Shown piece after piece: positions 34,322 to 43,590 of a DNA stretch of 45,841 bases. Under the pieces are notes generated by a model, which was given only the letters and a program-made list of their open reading frames with translations, did not search any database and had not been told where the DNA came from. Positions within the stretch are counted from its first letter, which is position 1, and the number at the start of each line of letters is the position of its first letter. Both the position numbers and the translations under genes were made by a program. This stretch comes from JBIOJM01 sp044450785 (lineage in GTDB: Bacteria; Planctomycetota; Planctomycetia; Isosphaerales; Isosphaeraceae): assembly GCA_044450785.1 (NCBI GenBank), contig JBIOJM010000038.1:1-45841 (forward strand), read 5' to 3'.

Positions 34322-37300
34322 ATGCTGCTTTCAACTGCCTTCTCAGCCCGGATTCCGAATCACCTCCGCGAGCGCGGCCGCCCCGGCCGGCGGCCCACTC
34401 TGGGCGGCAGCCGGTCTTCCCGTCCCCTGCTCGAAGTCCTGGAAGATCGAACCTTGCTCAATGTCGACTTTGTCTCCAACACCCACGATAGCGGCACGGG
34501 ATCGTTGCGCGCCGCTATCAGCAGCGCCAGCCCCGAGGACACCATCGCGTTCGCGAGTGGTGTCACGGGCACCATCACGCTGTCCGCGAACAGTGGCCCG
34601 CTGGATATCACGCAAAACCTGGACATCGAAGGTCCGGGCGCCGGCAACCTCAAGATCAGCGCCAACGGAGCCAGCCAGGTGTTCAATGTCAATGGCGGTG
34701 TGACCGCGAGCATCGCCGGACTGACCATCGCCGGGGCGTCCGGCGGCGGCATCGTCAACTTTTACAGCACGCTGACAGTCACCAACTGCACTCTCTCGGG
34801 CAACTCGGCCGATTATGGCGGCGGCATCGATAACGAAGGCACGATGACGGTCACCAACTGCACTCTCTCGGACAACTCGACATCGTTTGAAGGCGGCGGC
34901 GGCATCTATAACGATGGCACGATGACGGTCACCAACTCCACTCTCTCGGGCAACTCGGCCTCGTGGGTAGGCGGCGGCGGCGGCGGCATCATTAACCAGG
35001 GCGCGCTGACGATCACCAACTGCACTCTCTCGGACAACTCGGCCCCGTTACAGGGCGGCGCCATCTATAACGTGGGTGGCACGCTGACGGTCACCAACTC
35101 CACTCTCTCGGGCAACTCGGCCGGCGAAGGCGGCGGCATCGACAACAACCAGGGCACGGCGACCCTCGCCAACACGATCATCGCCGGGAATACGGCCCCG
35201 ACGGGACCTGATGTTGACGGAACCGTCACCAGCCTGGGCTACAACCTGGTCGGCAACAAATCGGGCGGCAGCGGCTTCGTGGCCGCCGACCTGCTCAACG
35301 TCAATCCCCTCCTCGGCCCCTTGCAGAATAACGGCGGCCCCACTCAGTCCATGGCCCTCCTGCCCGGCAGCCCCGCCATCGACGCCGGCAGTGTCGCCCT
35401 CATCCCCTCGGGCATCACGACCGACCAGCGCGGCGCTTCGCGCGACGTCGATGGCGTCGACATCGGCGCATTCGAAGTTCAGGTGTACCCGGTCTACTTC
35501 ACGATTGACAGCGGCGGAGGCTCGCTCCGCTCCGCCATGACTCAGGCCAACCAGTACGGAGGCAGCATCATCGCGTTCACGGCCAGCGGCGTGATCGATC
35601 TAGCGAGCCCGTTGCCGGCCATCAGCCGCGACGTCCAGATACTCGGCCCTGGCGCCAACAATCTCACGGTCAGCGGCAACTTCGCCAGCCAGGTGTTCTA
35701 CGTCAATGCCGGCGTGACCGCGACCATCGCCGGACTGACCATCGCCGACGGTAAATCACTCTTTGGCGGCGGCATCGAGAACGACGGCACGCTGACGGTC
35801 ACCAACTCCACTCTCTCGGGCAACTCGGCCGGCTGCTGCAACGACTCCGGCGGCGGCATCTATAACGGTGGCACGCTGACGGTCACCAACTCGACTCTCG
35901 CGGGCAACTCGGCCCCGAACGGCGGCGGCATCTTTAACGATGGCACGCTGACGGTCACCAACTCGACTCTCGCGGGCAACTCGGCCCCGAACGGCGGCGG
36001 CATCTATAACTTGGCCGTCTTTGAAGGCGAGGGTTTTGTCGGTGGCACGCTGGCGGTCACCGACTCCACGCTCTCGGGTAACTCGTCCGCGACCGGCGGC
36101 GGCGGCATCGCTAACGTTTTCGGCACGGCAGACATTGCCAACACGATCGTCGCCGGGAACACCGCGCCGACGGGACCTGATGTTTACGGGCTCGTCACCA
36201 GCAAGGGCCACAACCTGATCGGCAACTCATCGGGCGGCGGCGGCTTCGTGGCCGCCGACCTGCTCAACGTCAATCCTGTCCTCGGCCCCTTGCAGAATAA
36301 CGGCGGCCCCACTCCGACCTTGGCCCTCCTGCCCGGCAGCCCCGCCATCGCCGCCGGCAGTGTCGCCCTGGCGGTCGATGCGAATGGCAACCCATTGACC
36401 ACCGACCAGCGCGGATCCGCGCGCGTCGTCAACGGCACGGTTGATATCGGTGCCTTCGAGTCGCGCGGCTTCACCACGACGGTCACAAGCGGCAATAACC
36501 AGCAGACCGCCATCGGCACGGCCTTCACCGCACCGCTGGTCGTGACGGTTAGCAGCCCTTATGGCGAGCCCGTTGCGGGCGGCGTGGTCACCTACACCGC
36601 ACCCGCCAGTGGGGTCTCGGCCACCTTCCCCGGCGGCGGCAACACCGCCACCATCGACGCCTCCGGCCAGGCCAGCATCGCCGTGGCCGCCAACAGCGTC
36701 CCCGGCAACTACGGCGTGGGCGCCACGGCCCGGGGAGCTACCGGCACGCTCTTTATCCTGACCAACACGCCGGGGGCACCCAATCAGCTCGTGATCCACA
36801 CCCAGCCGTCGGCGACGGTGAAAGCCGGCCAGGCGTTCGCCGCTCAGCCGGTGATTTACGAAGACGACCAGTCTGGCAACCTGGAGACGGCTGACAACAG
36901 CACGCAGGTGACGGTCTCGCTGGAGAGTGGCAGCGGTCCGCTGCTGGGAACTCAGACGGTCACCGTGTCGGGAGGCATCGCCACCTTCATCAACCTGGCC
37001 GACAACACGGCCGGGACCATCAGCCTCTTGTTCACCAGCGTTCCCATGCTCACCCCGGCCATATCGGGCAACATCGCCATCAGTCCGGCTCAGCCGAACC
37101 ATCTCGTGATCCACACCCAGCCGTCGGCAACGGCCACGACCGGCCAGGCGTTTGCCACCCAGCCGGTGATCTACGAAGAGGACCAGTATGGCAACCTGGA
37201 GATGGGCGACAACAGCACACAGGTGACGGCGTCGCTGCGCACCGGCGTCGGTCCGCTCCAGGGCACGACCACCGTCACGGTGTCGGGAGGCATCGCCACC

Positions 37301-37726
37301 TTCACCAATCTGGCCGACAACACGGCCGAGACCATCATTCTGGTCTTTACCGGCCCCACGCTGGCCAAGGCCACGTCCAACCCGATCACCGTCAACAAGG
37401 ATCCGGTCAACAAGCTGGTCATCGGAGCCAAGGCCAAGATCAAGGTCAAGGAAACAAGCCGGGCCAAGGAACGGCATGCGATCCGAGGCGCGAGCCTTCT
37501 TGCCGCGACCAGGCCTCACACCCGTCTCGCAGTGACACCGCGGCCTCGCCAATCGAGTGCCGTGCCGGCAGTCGCGGTGTCGTCGCTCCAGGCCGTCCCG
37601 ACCGCAAACCGCGCTCGGGCTATTGTCCGGGCGGATTCAGCGCCCGTACGCGTTCCTGCCGGGTTAAAGGCCAGCCTGGTGGCCTATCTCATCGCTCTCA
37701 GGCATGCCGGTTCCGACCTGAGCTGA
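34322..37726 (+). CDS. Exported beta-helix surface protein with Ig-like repeats
   Basis: 1,134 residues. A basic start and the planctomycete motif PLLEVLEDRTLLNVDF at about residues 38-53 replace a classical signal peptide. Two beta-helix domains follow, made of 24-residue coils (GGGIYNDGTLTVTNSTLSGNSA type). Each ends in a choice-of-anchor-Q-like block (NPLLGPLQNNGGPTQSMALL, then SPAIDAGS, TDQRG, DIGAFE). Next come an Ig-like domain and two near-identical repeats (NQLVIHTQPSATVKAGQAFA; NHLVIHTQPSATATTGQAFA) of the bacterial Ig-like/invasin kind. The C-terminal tail is basic, with no dockerin. Probably a surface or matrix protein. Tandem DNA repeats inside could change copy number. Confidence 0.88.
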   Translation: MLLSTAFSARIPNHLRERGRPGRRPTLGGSRSSRPLLEVLEDRTLLNVDFVSNTHDSGTGSLRAAISSASPEDTIAFASGVTGTITLSANSGPLDITQNLDIEGPGAGNLKISANGASQVFNVNGGVTASIAGLTIAGASGGGIVNFYSTLTVTNCTLSGNSADYGGGIDNEGTMTVTNCTLSDNSTSFEGGGGIYNDGTMTVTNSTLSGNSASWVGGGGGGIINQGALTITNCTLSDNSAPLQGGAIYNVGGTLTVTNSTLSGNSAGEGGGIDNNQGTATLANTIIAGNTAPTGPDVDGTVTSLGYNLVGNKSGGSGFVAADLLNVNPLLGPLQNNGGPTQSMALLPGSPAIDAGSVALIPSGITTDQRGASRDVDGVDIGAFEVQVYPVYFTIDSGGGSLRSAMTQANQYGGSIIAFTASGVIDLASPLPAISRDVQILGPGANNLTVSGNFASQVFYVNAGVTATIAGLTIADGKSLFGGGIENDGTLTVTNSTLSGNSAGCCNDSGGGIYNGGTLTVTNSTLAGNSAPNGGGIFNDGTLTVTNSTLAGNSAPNGGGIYNLAVFEGEGFVGGTLAVTDSTLSGNSSATGGGGIANVFGTADIANTIVAGNTAPTGPDVYGLVTSKGHNLIGNSSGGGGFVAADLLNVNPVLGPLQNNGGPTPTLALLPGSPAIAAGSVALAVDANGNPLTTDQRGSARVVNGTVDIGAFESRGFTTTVTSGNNQQTAIGTAFTAPLVVTVSSPYGEPVAGGVVTYTAPASGVSATFPGGGNTATIDASGQASIAVAANSVPGNYGVGATARGATGTLFILTNTPGAPNQLVIHTQPSATVKAGQAFAAQPVIYEDDQSGNLETADNSTQVTVSLESGSGPLLGTQTVTVSGGIATFINLADNTAGTISLLFTSVPMLTPAISGNIAISPAQPNHLVIHTQPSATATTGQAFATQPVIYEEDQYGNLEMGDNSTQVTASLRTGVGPLQGTTTVTVSGGIATFTNLADNTAETIILVFTGPTLAKATSNPITVNKDPVNKLVIGAKAKIKVKETSRAKERHAIRGASLLAATRPHTRLAVTPRPRQSSAVPAVAVSSLQAVPTANRARAIVRADSAPVRVPAGLKASLVAYLIALRHAGSDLS
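35869..36012 (+). repeat. 72-bp tandem repeat inside the surface-protein gene
   Basis: Two adjacent 72-base units (35869-35940 and 35941-36012), identical over the first 65 bases and nearly so after. Each encodes one 24-residue beta-helix coil (GTLTVTNSTLAGNSAPNGGG). Less perfect copies of the same unit run from about 34760 to 36130. Length change by slippage or recombination would stay in frame. Confidence 0.8.
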
Positions 37727-37824
37727 CGCGGGTAAGGAGCGGGCAGAGACCGCCGGTACTCTGCCCGCCGCCGGCATCCCAACGACATGCAACCTCTCCG
37801 GCGTCGTCACCTACCGAGGTGGTT

Positions 37825-37921
37825 CTCGGAAAAATCCGCGCCGGCCTGTGGACAATCGGCCCCGACAATCAGTTCTCAAGATAGAGCTGACGCCCGTGGC
37901 GCACAGCCAGGTCTGCACCGA
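37825..37921 (+). repeat. 97-bp direct repeat, copy 2 (upstream of TPR gene)
   Basis: Second copy of the 34101-34197 element, 3,724 bp further on and ending 17 bp before the TPR gene start. The near-exact part is 37847-37921. The two copies flank the surface-protein gene as direct repeats, so recombination between them would remove that gene and fuse the upstream region to the TPR gene. Confidence 0.75.
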
Positions 37922-37938
37922 TGACGGAGGAATGACTG

Positions 37939-39165
37939 ATGAACGCGCTCACCTTGCCCATTCTGATCCCTTCCAACAACGCCAAAGAAGACTGTCGCCG
38001 CGGCACCGCCCGCCTCGTCCAGGGCGATCTCGCCGGTGCGCTGGCTGACTTCGATCGCGCCCTCGAAGCCGCTCCCGGCTACCCCGAGGCGTATAACAAC
38101 CGCGGGGTCAGCCGCCACGCCCTGGGAGACCTCGCCGGCGCTTTGACCGATTTCAACCGCGCCCTCGAGATCGCCCCCGGTTACGCCGAGGCGTACAGCA
38201 ACCGCGGGACGCTGCGGCACGCCCACGGTGACCTGGACGGGGCCATCGCCGACTTCGACCAAGCCCTCGCGATCAATCCAGGTCATGCCGAGTCGTATAA
38301 CAACCGCGGCGCGGCGCGGCACGCGCGCGGGGACCTCGAGGCAGCCGTCGTTGATTTCGATCGTGCGATCGAGCTGCTGCCGCGCTACGCCCTTGCATTC
38401 TGTAACCGCGGCGCCGCGCGGCATGCCCTGGGCGACCTCCTGGGGGCCATCGCCGACTTCGACCACGCCCTCCAGTTGTCGCCGCGGCAGGCTTCGGCCT
38501 CGATTTACCACAACCGGGGCGCAGCGCGACACGCGCTGGACGACCTCGAAGGGGCCGTTGCCGACTTCGACCAGGCTCTCCTGCTCGAACCGGGCTCGGC
38601 CGCGAGCCACATCGGCCGGGGCGCGGCCCGGTATGCCCTCGGCGATTACCCGGGCGCGGTCGTCGACTACGATGAGGCACTCCGACTGACCCCTCGTGAG
38701 GCGGCGGCCCCCGTCCACCACAGTCGCGGCGGGGCCCGACACGCCACGGGCGACTACGCCGGCGCCATCGCCGACTACAACCAGGCCCTCGAGATCGACT
38801 CGGGCCTGTGCGTGGCCTACGTATCCCGCGGCCACGCGCGGTTCCACCAGCGCGACCGCCTGGCGTCCAACGACTACCGGACGGCCTTCCGGCTCGACCC
38901 CAGGCTCGCCGCGTCGGAGATCATCCGCGTCGTGGCCGCCGACCTGAAGCGCGACCCCGCCGCCGTCCTGGAAAACTGCCGCAAGCACATCCGCATCCAA
39001 GCGGGAGACTTGGTCGCTCACGCGCGGCGGGGATTGACCTTGCTGCTTCAGGGCAACGACTCCGAGGCCGAGCAAGACTTCCGGGAATGGCTCCGGCTGG
39101 CCCCAGAATGGAAGGATCAGCTCCGGCTCCTGATCGGCGAGGCCGAGCGACGACGCGCCGTGTAG
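37939..39165 (+). CDS. Tetratricopeptide repeat protein, probably cytosolic
   Basis: 408 residues from ATG 37939, preceded by ACGGAGGA (37924-37931). It has no signal peptide. About eight 34-residue TPR units run from residue 15 to about 290 (consensus AYNNRGxARHALGDLxGAIADFDxALxxxPG). A more degenerate helical end follows (LENCRKHIRIQAGDLVAHARRG ... GNDSEAEQDFREWLRLAP). TPR arrays bind partner proteins; the partner is unknown. It sits between surface-protein genes on the same strand. Confidence 0.9.
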   Translation: MNALTLPILIPSNNAKEDCRRGTARLVQGDLAGALADFDRALEAAPGYPEAYNNRGVSRHALGDLAGALTDFNRALEIAPGYAEAYSNRGTLRHAHGDLDGAIADFDQALAINPGHAESYNNRGAARHARGDLEAAVVDFDRAIELLPRYALAFCNRGAARHALGDLLGAIADFDHALQLSPRQASASIYHNRGAARHALDDLEGAVADFDQALLLEPGSAASHIGRGAARYALGDYPGAVVDYDEALRLTPREAAAPVHHSRGGARHATGDYAGAIADYNQALEIDSGLCVAYVSRGHARFHQRDRLASNDYRTAFRLDPRLAASEIIRVVAADLKRDPAAVLENCRKHIRIQAGDLVAHARRGLTLLLQGNDSEAEQDFREWLRLAPEWKDQLRLLIGEAERRRAV

Positions 39166-39291
39166 CCAGGCCCACGACACAGCGCGGCCCTCGGCCGCAA
39201 CCAGAAGCGAATTCCAGTTTTCGGATTCAAAGAAGAGTTCCGCTCGACGAGATTCACGACTTGGACCCTTTCACCCGGAGGTCGAATTACC

Positions 39292-41316
39292 ATGAGACTG
39301 CTCCAATCGCTCAATCGCATCGGCGACCGCGCACACTGCGAAAGCCGGCGGTCACGGTCCCGGAGAGCCCGACCGATCGTCTCGTGTGAGTCGCTCGAGA
39401 CCCGCGCTCTGCTGAGCGCGCTCACCATCACGGGCTCCCAGCTCAACGTCACGCTCGGCGCCATTCAACCGTCGGATCGATCCACCGGTGTCCTGGAGGT
39501 CACGCAAAACGGCGTGACAACAAATTACCCCCTCACGCAGTTCACTGGCGTCAATATCATCGCGACGGGGAGTAGCAACAATGTCAACGTTTTTGGCACG
39601 TTATCCACCGTCCCGGTGTCCGTCAACCTGGGGACCGGCGCCGGCACGGTGGTGGTCGGCAATAACCTGGCTAACGTCGCGAATATCATCGCGGGCAACG
39701 TCACTGTTGTCGGTGGCAACAGCGCCGATGCTTTGACCGTCAACGATCAGGGTGCCCAATACGAGGAAGCCTATGCGATTACCGCCTCGACCGTGACCGG
39801 CACCTACATCGCCACGATCACGTACAGCAACATCGGCCACTTGTATTTCAACGGCGGCAGCGCCCCGGACACATTCGGCACCCCCCAGGACACGTACAAC
39901 ATCGAAAGTACGGCTGGCTCGACCACGACGCAGATCGTCGGCGGGAGCTGTAACAACATTTTCAACGTCAGCCCGGCCGCCAACAACCTGAGCAATCTCG
40001 GGGGCGCCCTCACCATCGCGGGGCACGCACAGGGCGTTCAGGCCAGCGACACGTTGAACATCGACGACCAAAGCGGTACCTCATACAACTCCGAAACCTA
40101 TGAGATCACCTCCTCGACCGTGAGCCGCACCGGCGCCGCCGCCACGATCACATACGGCTCGATGAGCAATGTGAATATCAACGGCGGCGGTACCGGCGAT
40201 TACTACAACATCGAGAGCACGCCGTCCGGCACCGCGATGACGGTCGAGGGGGGCAGCGGTAACGACACGTTCAACGTCAGCCCGACCGCCAAGAGCCTGG
40301 GGACGATCCAGGGCAACCTGACCGTCGCGGGGTTAGGAGGCAGCAACAAACTGTTCATCGACGACCAGAACAACTCCGCCAACGACACCTATACGCTGGC
40401 TTCCTCCTCGGTGACTTCCTCAAGCGTCACCCGCACCGGGGCCGCCACGATCAGCTACGCCTCCGACGGGGCCGTGAACCTGTACGGCGGCAGCGGCAAC
40501 GACACCTACGACATCAACGGCACGCCGTCCGGCACCACGGCGACGATCACGGGGGGCACCGGCACCAACACGCTCGTGGGCGCCAACACGACCAACACCT
40601 GGTCGATCACCGCGAAGAATGCGGGTACCGTCAATGTGGCGACCAGCCCCTCGGTCGCATTCTCGGGGATAAAGAACCTGACCGGCGGCACGGGCCTGGA
40701 CGTGTTCGTCTTCAGCGCCGGCGCGACCGTCACCGGCAAGATTAACGGCGGCGGCGGCGGCGACTGGTTGGACTACGCGGCCTACACCACCCCGGTCGCG
40801 GTCAACCTGCAAAAGGGCACGGCCTCCGGCGTCGGCGGTGGCATCGCCAACATCCAGAACGTCCGCGGCGGGCAGGGCGCCGACAACCTGACCGGCAACA
40901 AGCAAGGCAACGTCCTCATCGGAGGGGCGGGCGCTAATCAAATCAAGGGGGGCGCCGGCAAGAGCATCCTGAGCGGCGGCAAGGGCAAGGATACGGTCAC
41001 CGGCAGCTCCGCCGGCGACATCCTCATCGGCGGCTACACAAGCTACGACTCCAGCACCCTCGCCAATGACATGGCGCTGCAATCGATCCTGACTGAATGG
41101 CAGTCGGGCGCCTCGTACGCCACCCGCATCAGTACGATCAAGAGCGGTGTCGGCCCCGGCTCCTCTGACACGCTCGTCTGGGGAAGCACCGTCCACGACA
41201 ATGGCAAAGGCAAGGCCAACAAGTTGACCGGCGCCGGCGCGAAGAAGGGGCTGAACTGGTTCTTCGCCAGTAAAGCCACGAAAACCAACAGGACACGAAG
41301 CGAACAGTTGAACTAG
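39292..41316 (+). CDS. Exported repeat protein with RTX-like calcium-binding end
   Basis: 674 residues. CGGAGG (39276-39281) precedes ATG 39292. The planctomycete export motif reads SCESLETRALLSALT at about residues 32-46. The middle has three or so repeats of about 100 residues. Each has a 'D-[NT]-LNIDDQ..' strand, a 'TYEITSSTVSRTG..ATITYGS' strand pair and a 'YYNIESTPSGT..VEGGSGNDTFNV' turn. Toward the end, GGQGADNLTGNKQGNVLIGGAG and GGKGKDTVTGSSAGDILIGG are RTX-like calcium nonapeptides. The C-terminal 60 residues have no family I recognise. Probably a surface protein. Confidence 0.85.
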   Translation: MRLLQSLNRIGDRAHCESRRSRSRRARPIVSCESLETRALLSALTITGSQLNVTLGAIQPSDRSTGVLEVTQNGVTTNYPLTQFTGVNIIATGSSNNVNVFGTLSTVPVSVNLGTGAGTVVVGNNLANVANIIAGNVTVVGGNSADALTVNDQGAQYEEAYAITASTVTGTYIATITYSNIGHLYFNGGSAPDTFGTPQDTYNIESTAGSTTTQIVGGSCNNIFNVSPAANNLSNLGGALTIAGHAQGVQASDTLNIDDQSGTSYNSETYEITSSTVSRTGAAATITYGSMSNVNINGGGTGDYYNIESTPSGTAMTVEGGSGNDTFNVSPTAKSLGTIQGNLTVAGLGGSNKLFIDDQNNSANDTYTLASSSVTSSSVTRTGAATISYASDGAVNLYGGSGNDTYDINGTPSGTTATITGGTGTNTLVGANTTNTWSITAKNAGTVNVATSPSVAFSGIKNLTGGTGLDVFVFSAGATVTGKINGGGGGDWLDYAAYTTPVAVNLQKGTASGVGGGIANIQNVRGGQGADNLTGNKQGNVLIGGAGANQIKGGAGKSILSGGKGKDTVTGSSAGDILIGGYTSYDSSTLANDMALQSILTEWQSGASYATRISTIKSGVGPGSSDTLVWGSTVHDNGKGKANKLTGAGAKKGLNWFFASKATKTNRTRSEQLN

Positions 41317-41391
41317 CCGGCATCGGGCCCCGGCCCGGCGACCTGCCGGGCTGGGGGCCACGGGCCGACGTGTGAGAAGAGGAGTACAACC

Positions 41392-43296
41392 GTGATTCAC
41401 CCATGGCTTCGTGAGTTGAAAATGCTGTCGTGGTCACCCCGGCGCGGATCGCGCGTTCGGCGCGATCGCCGAAACTGGGCGCCTGAAGGACTGGAAGACC
41501 GGGTGCTGCTGGCGAGCCCAACCGCCTACACGGTCGACCTAACCAGCGACACCGGCGCGGGCTCGGGTACCACCGGTGACATCGCGTATGTCATCACTCA
41601 GGCCAATGCCAACACCGATCCAGCGGGCAGCCTGATCCAATTCGACGCCGCCCTCTTCAACACAACCAAGCTGACCACCATCACGCTGGTCCAGACGCTG
41701 GTGCTGTCGGAGACAAGCGGTCCGGAGGTGATCGTGGGACCGGGTCTTCGCTCCGTGACAATCGACGGCAAAGGCGCTGTCCAGGCATTGCAGGTCGATA
41801 CCAGCGTGAGGGCCACCATCGCCGACCTGGTCGTCTGGAACGGCAGGACGAAGTCCGAGGGCGGCGGCATCATCAACCACGGTACGACGACGGTCGCAAA
41901 CAGCTCCATTTCCGACAACCATGCTGCCGTGGCCGGCGGCGGCATCTATAACGACGGTACGCTGACCGTCACCGGCTGCGTGGTCGTGGGCAACACCATC
42001 AGCGGCGGCGGCGGACTAGGTCTCGGTGCCGGCATCGCCAACGCGGGCTCGCTGACGGTCACCGGCAGCGCCGTCGTCTACAACTCGACCCCCTCTTATG
42101 CCGGCGGAATCTTCGACGGCATCAACAACACCACGGTCGTCACCGACAGCACCATCGCCGGCAACTCGGCCGGCATCGCGGGCGGTGGCATCCTCACCCT
42201 TGGGACTCTGACAGCGTCCAACACCACCATTGCTGACAATACCGTGGACGCGTCCGCCGCTGGCGGCGGCCTTTATATCACCAAGGGCACGACCGTCCTT
42301 TACAATACGATCGTCGCGGCCAACAAGGGCGCCGGCGGTGCCGCTGACGACATCAGCGGCGCCCCCGGCGTCACCGTTTCGAAGGCCAGCGCGTACAACC
42401 TGATTGGAACCGGCGGCTCGGGCGGACTGATCAATGACTTGAATGGCGACGGCAACCAGGTCGGCGTCAGTAACCCGGGGCTCGGCCCGCTGGGCTTCAA
42501 CGGCGGTCTGACGTTTACCATCGCGCTCTTACCCGGCAGCCCGGCCATCGACAAGGGTTCCAACTCGCTCGACTACGGATTGACCACCGATCAGCGCGGC
42601 GCCGGGTTCGTCCGTGTGTACAACGGCACGGTCGACATCGGCGCTTACGAGCTTCAACCGGCCCTCGTGGTCGGCCCCTCCGTGTCCGTGGGCTGGGGAA
42701 CCCAAACCGCCGCGCTCCAGACCGCTGCCGACGGCCTGCGACTGCTGCCGGCCGGCCGGAAGACCGACCTGCCCTGGCTGAATATCGACACGTTGCAGCT
42801 CACGTTGAACCAGCCCGTGACGCTGACCGCCGCCGAGGTCACGATCACGAGCGCCCGGGGCATCAATTACGGGCCGGTCACGATCACCAGGAACTCGCCT
42901 GTCGGTTTCCTCGACATCGGCACCACGAGCGTCACCATCGTGCTGGCCCGGCCGATCGCGAAGGTGGACCGGGTCACGATCACCATCGGCAGCGTGACCA
43001 TCGCCACTTACACCCGCCGCCTCGACGTGCTGCCGGGCGACGTCAACGGCGACGGAGTGGTCAACAGCAAGGACATCACCACCATCCGCAACGGCTGGCA
43101 CGCCAAGAAGGGCGCAACACCGCCGATCTTCGGCGACCTCATCGGCAATGGCTTGGTGAACGGCAGCGACTATAACGCGGCCAAGAAGCTCTTGGGCACC
43201 AAGTTGCCGAAGCTGGCCGGCAAGGCCATGAAAGCGCTCTTCGTACGTCAATCCTCTCCGTCCCAAGTCGCCAAGCCGGCCCGACCTGGCCGATGA
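41392..43296 (+). CDS. Exported beta-helix protein with C-terminal dockerin-like domain
   Basis: 634 residues from GTG 41392, with AGAGGAG (41377-41383) before it. Export motif APEGLEDRVLLASP at about residues 30-43. The beta-helix opens YTVDLTSDTGAGSGTTGD, as in the giant protein at 7-14 kb, and carries coils such as GGGIYNDGTLTVTGCVVVGN. A choice-of-anchor-Q-like block (GFNGGLTFTIALLPGSPAID .. TDQRGAGF .. DIGAYE) follows. It ends with a beta domain and a dockerin-like pair of EF loops (DVNGDGVVNSKDI; DLIGNGLVNGSDY), the second degenerate. No cohesin is visible in the window. Confidence 0.87.
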   Translation: MIHPWLRELKMLSWSPRRGSRVRRDRRNWAPEGLEDRVLLASPTAYTVDLTSDTGAGSGTTGDIAYVITQANANTDPAGSLIQFDAALFNTTKLTTITLVQTLVLSETSGPEVIVGPGLRSVTIDGKGAVQALQVDTSVRATIADLVVWNGRTKSEGGGIINHGTTTVANSSISDNHAAVAGGGIYNDGTLTVTGCVVVGNTISGGGGLGLGAGIANAGSLTVTGSAVVYNSTPSYAGGIFDGINNTTVVTDSTIAGNSAGIAGGGILTLGTLTASNTTIADNTVDASAAGGGLYITKGTTVLYNTIVAANKGAGGAADDISGAPGVTVSKASAYNLIGTGGSGGLINDLNGDGNQVGVSNPGLGPLGFNGGLTFTIALLPGSPAIDKGSNSLDYGLTTDQRGAGFVRVYNGTVDIGAYELQPALVVGPSVSVGWGTQTAALQTAADGLRLLPAGRKTDLPWLNIDTLQLTLNQPVTLTAAEVTITSARGINYGPVTITRNSPVGFLDIGTTSVTIVLARPIAKVDRVTITIGSVTIATYTRRLDVLPGDVNGDGVVNSKDITTIRNGWHAKKGATPPIFGDLIGNGLVNGSDYNAAKKLLGTKLPKLAGKAMKALFVRQSSPSQVAKPARPGR

Positions 43297-43590
43297 GCCT
43301 GTTGGAAAGCCGCGTGCAGCCTTGCCGGCAAGTGCGATTCTAGCCTCTCGACCACCCTCTCATAAGGATGGGAAGCGGGCGCCGTGGGTCTCGCGGATGA
43401 GGTTCGGGAGGCTTCGAGCGGGCCGACCCTCGAACTCGGGTTGAGGGCGATGTATGATGACGCTCGAAAGGATCGTGCGCGAGCGTACCCCGGCTACCCC
43501 CTGCGTCGGATAAGACATTGCGTTCCGCCGCGGAACGCTCGGGCCATGGGACTCTTTCCTCGACACGTAACCGACTCAAGGACACGACCG
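43297..43590. other. Intergenic region upstream of dienelactone hydrolase
   Basis: 294 bp with no convincing gene, although the hydrolase frame stays open back to an ATG at 43384. The ribosome binding site AAGGA (43578-43582) lies at its end. No clear promoter or repeat seen. Confidence 0.35.

Noticed and set aside
34760..36130. Regular repeats suggesting a CRISPR array
   Set aside because: The repeats are in frame at a 72-bp period inside an open reading frame, encode beta-helix coils and have no unique spacers.
36227..37552. A 441-codon minus-strand open frame, and a 434-codon one at 37876-39180
   Set aside because: Antisense shadows of the beta-helix and TPR genes with repetitive, composition-driven translations.
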